A model generated the notes under the pieces. It did not search any database, was not told the DNA's origin, and worked only from the letters and a program-made list of their open reading frames with translations. A stretch of DNA of 64,000 bases from Scatosoma sp045654025 (GTDB taxonomy: Bacteria > Bacillota > Clostridia > Christensenellales > Borkfalkiaceae), in the NCBI GenBank assembly GCA_045654025.1, contig JAZOMO010000044.1, forward strand, positions 1-64,000, read 5' to 3'. How positions within the stretch are numbered: the stretch's first letter is position 1; every line of letters starts with the position of its first letter. A program made the translations under genes and the position numbers. Below, piece by piece: positions 9,977-17,100 of the stretch.

Positions 9977-10672
9977 TTATTCTCCTTTTTCCCGCTGGGC
10001 GCGATTTTTTCTTGCCGCAGATACTAAAACCAGAATGATATTGACTATCGCTACCACTCCACCGCAAATCAGGGTGATGATATTTCCCTCCGGCGTCAAC
10101 ATGAACTCTTCCCTAAACACACCGCCAAACGCGTACGAACAGCACAACTTCATCAAGAACACTTGCACGAACGCCAAAAGCGCACTGGTCAATGCGTATA
10201 ACGTGATTTTTCCACCGGAGACAGGTTTAACGACATCCTCTTTAAACTTCTCGTCGTTTACGGCATTCACCACAATCGTAACGTACGCCGTTTCCTCATC
10301 CAGCATCATCTTTTCCGTGTAGCCGTTTTCGATAAGCTCCTTAGCGTTGATTGCCTTGAACGGCTTATTGATTCCGTTAAACATCACCACGTCGTAATCT
10401 ATGTAGCGGACGTCGGGGCTCGTTTTACAGATCAATACCTTTTTCCCTTTTCGATGGGAAACAACGTATTGCGGAATATATTTTCGGATTTTTAACGAGG
10501 GTTGATAGACGATACTTCTACCCACCGTTTCCTTGACGTTTTTTATCCCTCGATCTTTCGCCTTTATATTCACCAGTTCCGTTTTTAAGAAGGTGCGTGG
10601 CAAAACGAGCACCATTAAAACCGTATACAAGGCGACCGATAAAATTAATAAGGTGATCCAAACGAACTCCAT
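9977..10672 (-). CDS. Membrane protein of unknown function, first gene of the LRR/GH3-like operon
   Basis: ATG 10672 is used because AAGGAG lies 6 bases upstream and because the promoter at 10752-10780 rules out the longer reading. The 231-residue product has an N-terminal membrane helix (residues about 3-22), a polar middle of about 120 residues, and two C-terminal helices. This topology could place the polar domain on either side. No family is recognised. It ends 2 bases before the LRR gene, and its stop lies inside that gene's ribosome binding region, so translation of the two is probably coupled. It may be an assembly or accessory factor for the two giant proteins, which is inference from position only. 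Confidence 0.8.
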   Translation of the reverse strand: MEFVWITLLILSVALYTVLMVLVLPRTFLKTELVNIKAKDRGIKNVKETVGRSIVYQPSLKIRKYIPQYVVSHRKGKKVLICKTSPDVRYIDYDVVMFNGINKPFKAINAKELIENGYTEKMMLDEETAYVTIVVNAVNDEKFKEDVVKPVSGGKITLYALTSALLAFVQVFLMKLCCSYAFGGVFREEFMLTPEGNIITLICGGVVAIVNIILVLVSAARKNRAQREKGE

Positions 10673-10751
10673 ACTCCTCTCCTTCGCGCGCCTTCGCACG
10701 CGTAAAAAAAAATAAGCAATATCTTCGATATTAACTCTTATCCATACTAAC

Positions 10752-10780
10752 ATTATACCCCCTTTTATTTCTTTTGTCAA
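10752..10780 (-). promoter_or_regulatory. Sigma-A promoter of the LRR/GH3-like operon
   Basis: On the minus strand, TTGACA (10775-10780) and TATAAT (10752-10757) are separated by exactly 17 bases, a perfect consensus. The predicted start near 10745 gives a leader of about 70 bases before ATG 10672. Confidence 0.9.
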
Positions 10781-10821
10781 ACGTTTGTGCCAAGATATTC
10801 CTCTCCCTCTAAAACAAAAAA

Positions 10822-10844
10822 GACGGAGTGAACTTCACTCCGTC
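10822..10844 (-). terminator. Intrinsic terminator after the M20 amidohydrolase gene
   Basis: GACGGAGTG (10822-10830) pairs with CACTCCGTC (10836-10844) around a 5-base loop. Read leftward, it is followed by a T-rich run. It sits just past the stop at 10866 and upstream of the promoter of the next operon. Confidence 0.85.
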
Positions 10845-10865
10845 TACTTGACGTCTTTTCTCCCT

Positions 10866-12191
10866 TTAAAGCTCTATCTCCGCTCTGCCGTCGCCCGTAT
10901 AAGTAATTCTATTCCCCGACGTATTCAAGCCGTCCTGAAAGGCAAGAAATTCTTCCTTAGAGGGGAACGTTGGTTTGTATTCTTGGACGATTTTCTTGGC
11001 GCGAACGCCACCGTCCTGCAACAAAAGTTTCAACATCGCAAGCTGCCATTTTGCGCTCTGCACGCACGCCGTTTCGGGGTCGGCGATTGCGTAATCTCTG
11101 CCGTGCGCCGTACCTCTTGCCCCCGCCGACCAAGGGTGTACGACGGGCATAATCGCAGACAAATCCCCCATATCGGTACTGCCTGTGCTGTATCCGTCGG
11201 AAATCTGCAAGTCAATGCCTGCCATTTCCGCTCCCTCTTTGGCAACGTCCACCATATTTTTGTCGTTTGAAAGCGGAGCATACCCCGGCATATCAATAAT
11301 TTCGATGTTCGTCCCTAGCGACAGCGCCGCACCGATGAGTGCTTGGTTGATTTTTGCGTTGTTTTGTACGATTGCGTTGTAGGTACGCCCTCTTACGTAA
11401 CTTTCCAGCTGTACCCTTTCAGGAATAGCGTTGACCATATCTCCGCCATGGGTAATAATCGGGTGAAAGCGTACAAGGTCGGCATCCACAAAGGTTTCAC
11501 GCAGAGCGTTCGCCGCGTTCAACCCGCAATTCGCCGCATATAGAGCGTTACTTCCCGCCCACGGCTCGCCGCCCGCATGCGCGGCTTTGCCCTTATAGAC
11601 GACGTTTTTAGCAACGCAGCCCACACAGCCAAAATTGCAAAAATAATCAGTCGAAGTATGTACCATGAACGCAAGATCAACCCCGTCGAAAAATCCACGA
11701 TGCAAAAACTCACTTTTACCGCCAAGGTATTTGATTTTGCCCTGTTTTTTCAATTCTTTACGGAATTCGATTTCCAAAAGCTCCTCGGCAGGTACGGCGC
11801 AAAGCCGAATCCGACCGCAAAGTCCGTCCAAAACGCTCGGCTCTTTCAGAGCGGCGGCAATCCCGAGCAGCGCGGCGCACTGCGCGTTATGCCCACAGGA
11901 ATGAACCGCCCCCGTGATAGGGTCAGCGTCCTTATGGGAAGGGCATATGACGGCGTCGAGCTCGCCAAGGACCAACACCTCAGGCCCTTCTCTGCCCGTA
12001 TCGAGAACGGTATAAAAGCCCGTGATACCTTGCGCGCGGACGAGGGTGTACCCCAAAGCCTCAAAAGCGTCCTCCAAATACCTGGAAGTTTTCACTTCCC
12101 TATACCCCGTTTCGGGATTTTTCCATATATATCTTTCTGCGCTGAGAATCAAATCTCTATATTTCTCCACCGCAAGCGATATTTGCTGCAT
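10866..12191 (-). CDS. M20-family amidohydrolase / aminoacylase-type metallopeptidase
   Basis: Encodes 441 residues matching the M20D amidohydrolase family (AbgB and aminoacylase-like), usually cytoplasmic zinc or manganese enzymes that cleave N-acyl or N-aminobenzoyl amino acids. Visible features are the metal-binding VHSCGHNAQ segment near residue 110, the PAEE segment with the general-base glutamates near residue 150, KAAHAGGEPWAG of the lid domain near 215, and a C-terminal H-rich metal site (AHGRDYA). The ATG is preceded by GGAG at 10 bases, and the stop of the short SGNH remnant overlaps that ribosome binding site. The specific substrate cannot be read from sequence. A terminator follows at 10822. 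Confidence 0.9.
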   Translation of the reverse strand: MQQISLAVEKYRDLILSAERYIWKNPETGYREVKTSRYLEDAFEALGYTLVRAQGITGFYTVLDTGREGPEVLVLGELDAVICPSHKDADPITGAVHSCGHNAQCAALLGIAAALKEPSVLDGLCGRIRLCAVPAEELLEIEFRKELKKQGKIKYLGGKSEFLHRGFFDGVDLAFMVHTSTDYFCNFGCVGCVAKNVVYKGKAAHAGGEPWAGSNALYAANCGLNAANALRETFVDADLVRFHPIITHGGDMVNAIPERVQLESYVRGRTYNAIVQNNAKINQALIGAALSLGTNIEIIDMPGYAPLSNDKNMVDVAKEGAEMAGIDLQISDGYSTGSTDMGDLSAIMPVVHPWSAGARGTAHGRDYAIADPETACVQSAKWQLAMLKLLLQDGGVRAKKIVQEYKPTFPSKEEFLAFQDGLNTSGNRITYTGDGRAEIEL

Positions 12192-12196
12192 AGTAG

Positions 12197-12364
12197 TTAT
12201 TCTCCTTGTTTTTTTAAGAACCGATATTCATTCGGGAAAGAAACGGTTAGCGGATACAAATCGTTGATAAGCGTATCGGTGTCGGAAAGGACACGGATTG
12301 CTTCCGCGTTGTATTTGTCGTAGCCCATTCTTATGGAGTCCCCAAGCAATACAACTTTCTTCAT
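12197..12364 (-). pseudogene. N-terminal remnant of an SGNH/GDSL-type hydrolase
   Basis: A 55-codon frame starts at ATG 12364 and encodes MKKVVLLGDSIRMGYDKY, a very good match to the first strand and block I (GDS) of SGNH/GDSL hydrolases. The normal 180-200 residues, with blocks II-V and the catalytic Asp-His pair, are absent. After about residue 18 the sequence continues in frame as an unrelated tail and stops inside the ribosome binding site of the amidohydrolase gene. It has only a weak purine-rich start context. This is best read as an internal deletion of a former hydrolase gene upstream of the M20 gene. A functional microprotein or translational-coupling leader is possible but unsupported. 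Confidence 0.65.
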
Positions 12365-12414
12365 TTATTGCTCTCCCGTTTGTTTTACAGCTTTTTCTTA
12401 AATGTAATATACAG

Positions 12415-12873
12415 TTAAAGAGCGATTTTTACCAAAATCTTTTTAATGGGAGCAGAATTGCCAGCCACCGCAAGGGCAGGCTTGTGAATATCGTTGGGGA
12501 AGAAAATACCGTACTCGCCCGCCTCTACCAGCATTTTTCCTGCTTTATCGGTGTCGTGGTAAAATTCCACGTCCTTTTCTTCGTTATAGTCCGTCTTCAG
12601 CGTTGCTTTTTGGATATCTACCACCTGCATAAATTCTGCACCGCAAGCGATATATTGAATGTCAATATATTTTCTATGTCCTTCGTATTTTGCATCCGCT
12701 TCGGCTTTGCCGCTATATTCCTGCACGGAGGCGTGGATTTTTCTGCCGTCGATTTCGTATTTGCCAACGGCGTAGTTTTCCGCAACCGCTTTTTTGATAA
12801 AGTCAAACGCCATCGCAAAGCCCTCGTGCAAGCCGTTGTATTTTTCGCAGTTTTGTAAGGTGTCAAAGATCAT
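12415..12873 (-). CDS. YhcH/YjgK/YiaL family (DUF386) sugar-related protein
   Basis: 152 residues, the usual length for this cupin-like family, which includes EbgC and YiaL and is associated with anomerisation or sialic acid/glycan catabolism. Diagnostic features are GRKIHASVQEY, EGHRKYIDIQYI and the C-terminal GEYGIFFPNDIHKPAL with metal-binding His and Glu. An AAAGGAG site lies 8 bases before the ATG. It precedes the SGNH remnant and the M20 amidohydrolase on the same strand, so a small glycan or peptide catabolic cluster is possible. No other sugar genes are nearby to define a substrate. Confidence 0.85.
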   Translation of the reverse strand: MIFDTLQNCEKYNGLHEGFAMAFDFIKKAVAENYAVGKYEIDGRKIHASVQEYSGKAEADAKYEGHRKYIDIQYIACGAEFMQVVDIQKATLKTDYNEEKDVEFYHDTDKAGKMLVEAGEYGIFFPNDIHKPALAVAGNSAPIKKILVKIAL

Positions 12874-12954
12874 AATTTTTCTCCTTTTATTGTTTTCAAC
12901 GCAACCATGGGTGCGTTATTTTCTTTGTTTTTTGTCTGTGTCGTCCTTTTTGTC

Positions 12955-13429
12955 TATGTCATCGTTTTTCGTCTATGTCATCCTGAGCGCAGTCAAAATC
13001 CGAGTGCAACGAGGATCAAACGGTGCATGGCATCGTTTGGGATCTCAGACGGAAAAGTTCGATTCTTCCTTTTTGTCTATGTCATCCTGAGCGTAGTCGA
13101 AATCCGAGTGCAACGAGGATCAAACGGTGCATGGCATCGTTTGGGATCTCAGACGAAAAAAATTTGGTTCTTCCTTTTTGTCTATGTCATCCTGAGCGTA
13201 GTCGAAATCCGAGGCAACGAGGATCAAACGGTGCACGGCATCGTTTGGGATCTCAGACGAAAAAAATTTGGTTCTTCCTTTTTTGCTTCTAGATCCCGCC
13301 TTCGCGTTGCTCGGCGCTTTTCCGTCTGCGCTGTCCTAAACGCAGGAGAAAAAGTTCGATTCCGCTCCGCTCCACTCAGGATGACATGGGGGGTGGCGAT
13401 GGTCTGCTTCGCTCCACTCAGGATGACAT
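12955..13429. repeat. Left flank of a GIY-YIG-associated repeat element: tandem 104-105 bp units with inverted ends
   Basis: The 13-mer ATGTCATCCTGAG occurs at 12975, 13079 and 13184, giving two tandem steps of 104 and 105 bp. Each unit carries CGAGGATC..AACG and CGTTTGGGATC arms that can fold, and is bracketed by TTTTTGTCT and AGACGAAAAA. The reverse complement CTCAGGATGACAT closes the block at 13375-13387 and again at 13417-13429. Frames that run through this block are repeat translations, not genes. The stretch from 13430 to 13477 shows nothing else. Confidence 0.9.
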
Positions 13430-13477
13430 TGAGGGAGCAATAGTCTGCCTCACCTTTTTCGTCTGTGTCTCACGGTT

Positions 13478-13759
13478 TTAAATAAACCCTTCCCCCCAAT
13501 CATCCCAATTTGGATTCCTCGTTTCTACTAGCCAATTCTTTTTGGCGCGTATCCAACACTTTAACTGTTTTTCTCGCGCTAACGCATCGTCAACATCGGA
13601 ATATTCCTCAAAATAAACGAGCTTTTTTACATGGTATCGCTTTGTAAATCCTTCGATTTGCTCGGTCTTGTGTTCATATAAACGTCGCCGTAAATCGTTT
13701 GTCACACCGATATACATTACGGTGTCCGTTTTGTTTGTGAGTATGTAGACGTAATACAT
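13478..13759 (-). CDS. Small single-domain GIY-YIG endonuclease
   Basis: 93 residues, a complete GIY-YIG domain of the YhbQ-like type. The motif residues are visible: YYVYIL (Tyr 3/5), MYIG (15-18), the catalytic Arg in DLRRRLYEH (about 24), the metal-binding Glu in AREKQLK, and a C-terminal NPNWDDW. Known members nick or cut DNA; this one has no extra DNA-binding domain. The ATG lies 4-5 bases after an AAGGAA site that belongs to the flanking repeat. The gene sits alone between two nearly identical repeats of about 200 bp offset by about 594 bp, which suggests that it moves or spreads with them (inference). Confidence 0.9.
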   Translation of the reverse strand: MYYVYILTNKTDTVMYIGVTNDLRRRLYEHKTEQIEGFTKRYHVKKLVYFEEYSDVDDALAREKQLKCWIRAKKNWLVETRNPNWDDWGEGFI

Positions 13760-14030
13760 GATTCTTCCTTTTCGTCTATGTCATCCTGAGCGCAGTCGAA
13801 ATCCGAGGCAACGAGGATCAAACGGTGCATAGCATCGTTTGGGATCTCAGACGAAAAAGTTTGATTCTTCCTTTTTTGCTTCTAGATCCCGCCTTCGCGT
13901 TGCTCGGCGCTTTTCCGTCTGCGCTGTCCTAAACGCAGGCGAAAAAGTTCGATTCCGCTCCGCTCCACTCAGGATGACATGGGGGGCAATACAATTATCC
14001 GCTTCGTTTTTCGTCTATGTCGTCCTGATA
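13760..14030. repeat. Right flank of the GIY-YIG-associated repeat element
   Basis: Inverted 13-mers ATGTCATCCTGAG (13778-13790) and CTCAGGATGACAT (13968-13980) bound a 203-bp block nearly identical to 13184-13387 in the left flank, apart from a few substitutions and a one-base gap. A degenerate further copy (ATGTCGTCCTGA) begins at 14017. The unit shares the foldable GATC..AACG / CGTTTGGGATC core and the AGACGAAAA border. Confidence 0.9.
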
Positions 14031-14092
14031 TCTCTATTATAGCACACCTTTTTATAAATGTCTTGTATTTCGTCTAAAAAAAATAAACAAAA

Positions 14093-14114
14093 ACGGAGAG
14101 CCGAAGCCCTCCGT
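14093..14114 (-). terminator. Intrinsic terminator after the InlB-repeat lipoprotein operon
   Basis: ACGGAGAGC (14093-14101) pairs with GCCCTCCGT (14106-14114) around CGAA with one mismatch. Read leftward, a long T-rich tract follows (14076-14092). It lies 20 bases past the lipoprotein stop. Confidence 0.85.
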
Positions 14115-14133
14115 CTTGTCTTATTTTAGGCAA

Positions 14134-17100
14134 TTATTTCATATACAGACCTAAGTAGCCTTGCATGTAATATTTGCCGCTCCCCATACCAGGGATCTCT
14201 GCCGTGTCGAATTGAACGTATTCCATTCCGCCGATTTGCAAGTAGTTCACGCCTTCAACGTCTACCGTAGGCTGCCCGTCCGGATCCTGCTGCCATTCGA
14301 CTACGTCGCCACCGCCTTCTTTTACAAGAATCGCGAGGTTCAGTTTTTCCGTACCGTTCGCATCCTTTTGAAGAACGGTGAGACCCAAACCTGCAACTTT
14401 GTCATTCACCATACTCTTCATCTGTCCAGCCAAGCCAGTCATATCGTATGCGTTGAACCACGTTTCATTGCCAACCAAGAAGTTGGTAATCGTTGTGCCG
14501 TTTTTGAGAATCAGCTTGCTGTTTACCCTAACGTTACTTGCCGTAGGCAATGCGTCAACGTGGATTGCAGGACCGCTGGACGTACCGATTACACAGCTAT
14601 CCAAGGTGACCAAACACGTACCGTATACGTACATGCCGTTCGCCCAGTTTTGTTCTATGATACCGTCTTTGACGTAGAACGTTGTACGATGGTAAGAATT
14701 TGCATCGCCGTGCAGGCTACTACCCACAGGGTTCACCGTTTCTCTGGTCCCCTTCACGCTGTACGCTAGGAAACCGATTACCGTTCTTCTAATGGTAACG
14801 TTGTCCAAGCTGACGTTACCATGTCTCGCCTGAATACCGGTTGCAGCGCCGCTCATCGTAAGCATATTAAAGCTGTTTCCGCCGATGTTAATCTTGTAAG
14901 ATTCACCATCGTTTTGACCATAGTTTACCGCTTCGCCCATGTTGCCGATGATGTACAAGTTGCTCATCTCCAACGAGTCGTCGCAATTGGTGTTGTTTAC
15001 GTCACCAAACTTAAACAAGCTCAACTGTACGTCTTGAAGAATATAGCCATTTTTCGCGGAGCCGAATTTAGCCTCCCCGTCAATTCTGTTGTCAACGAGA
15101 AGAATCTTGGAGCCGTCTGCCGTGAAATAGTTACCGTTCACGGTGAGGTCACCCTTCAATCTATCGTAAACACCCGTACCGTCAAGGTTGTTGATAGGCG
15201 CTTTCGTGCCTGCAGGAACGGTGTAGTTCCACGTAATGCCATCGTAGGTCTTCGACGTTTCGTTACCCGTTGCCGTCACGATTTGGTCTTCAGACAGTTC
15301 CAACGTGATGTTGCGAAGCACGTTGATTTCGCTGACAGCTTCATTTACGTATGCAGCCTTAAACGTTTCGTTGTCATAGACGTTAACACCGTTGTTCAGC
15401 TTAAATTCGAACGTTGCCGACTGATTATCATAAACCGCATATCTAGGAGTAAGTTTTACGGTAATCGTCTTGCCAACCAGCGCTTCACCAAAGGTGAACG
15501 AATCGCCGTTCATCGTGTAATCGGTCGTTACTGCGCCGTCTGCGCGCACTTCAACGTCTACGTTCGCCTCTGCCAGCGTGAGAGCAACCAACTTGTTGTC
15601 TACAAGCTTTTCTACCTTCACGTCGGGACGGAAGTCAACGCGACCAACCAACATAGCGTCGTTCTTTTCTTGATTATCGAAGTTGGTTCTGTTCTTCTTC
15701 ACCCAAGCGTTTGCATAATCGCCACCGGTCGTGAACGATGCAACAGCGTCTACAACCTTCATCGTTCTTTCATAGCTTTGCGTTACGTTACCTTCGATAT
15801 CGTACTTTTCAACGGTTACCACAAATTCGCAAGGAGCGCTTGTTTCCAGTACCGCATTATGGTCGCCACTGATGCTGACACAGCTATCATCGCCGCTGAT
15901 AAACTCTTTGATTACCAGTCCGGTGCCGGAGAAGGTGTATTTATAGCCTACAAGGTATACGTATACGCCCTTTTCTTGGTCATCCCACCAAGAAGTACTT
16001 TCCGTAAGAATCTTCTTCCACACCGCCGTAATCGTGATGTTTTCTGCGTAGTCGTATTCGCCGTTCAGGGCAAATTCTGCGCCGTTTCTTTCGTATCTAA
16101 CGAATTCGTAGCCTTCTTTAGTAGGCGCCGTTAAATTATACGCGCTGCCATATTCAATTTGGAGGGCCGTCGCGCCAACGCCGCCTGCGTTATCAATCGT
16201 AAGCGTATAGGTGTTTGCCGTGAAGTCTGCCGTCAGCGTGATATTCGTCGTAACCTCCGTAGAGAAGTTCCAAACCGAATTGCCAAGCTTCCAACCCACA
16301 AAGGTATAACCAGTCTTCTGAGGTACGGTTGTAGGAGCCGCCACCGTGTAGCCGTTCAATACTTCTGCCGTAGCAAATTCGGCGCCGTTTGCCATGAAGG
16401 TGACCGTCTTCTTGTCTTCCTTCCACTGCGCCACGATTTCCGTGTTGCCAGCTACGTTGTAGATACCCGTAGTCTGATAGTTGTACCCGTCAAACGTATA
16501 ACCTTTCTTGGTAGGCGTACCAAGGTCAGCCAGGTCGTATTCCGCACCGTAAGTTACGGTCATGCTCGTTGTACCCGTACCACCGTTAAGGTTAACGGTA
16601 ATCGTGTACTTGTTTGCTTCAAACTTCGCGTAAAGCGATATGTTCGCCGTAACTTCCGCCCCGAAAGTATATTCTCTTGTAAGCGCTTGGTCACTGTACC
16701 AGCCCTTGAACGTATAGCCTTCTTTACTAGGATCGTTAGGCTTGTGTACCTTTTCGCCGTTCAATACTTTTTCCGTCACGTATTCACTGCCGTCTACATT
16801 GAAGGTGACCGTCTTCCAGTCTTCCTTCCACTGCGCCACGATTTCCGTGTTGCCAGCCACTTCGTACGTACCCGACTTAAACTCTTCGTCGCCAAGCTTA
16901 TAACCAGCGAAGATGTAGCCAGGCTTGGTAGGCGTACCAAGGTCTGCCAGGTTGTATGTCGCACCGTAAGTTACGGTCATGCTCGTTGTACCCGTACCAC
17001 CGTTAAGGTTAACGGTAATGATATACTTGTTTGCTTCGAAATATGCGTAAATAGTCGTATTTGCCTCTACGCCCTTCGAGAAATCGTAAGCAGCATATTC

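Noticed and set aside
12975..13290. Possible CRISPR array
   Set aside because: Units are 104-105 bp with no constant short repeat separated by unique spacers, and no cas genes are near.
12907..13443. A 178-codon frame through the repeat array
   Set aside because: Its repeated VYVILSVVEIR and RIKRCMASF segments are translations of the DNA repeat; similar text arises wherever the repeat occurs.
12955..14030. Sequencing-adapter or chimeric assembly artefact explaining the repeats
   Set aside because: Copies differ by single-base changes and a one-base gap, and they flank an intact gene, which suits natural divergence, although long reads would be needed to exclude collapse.
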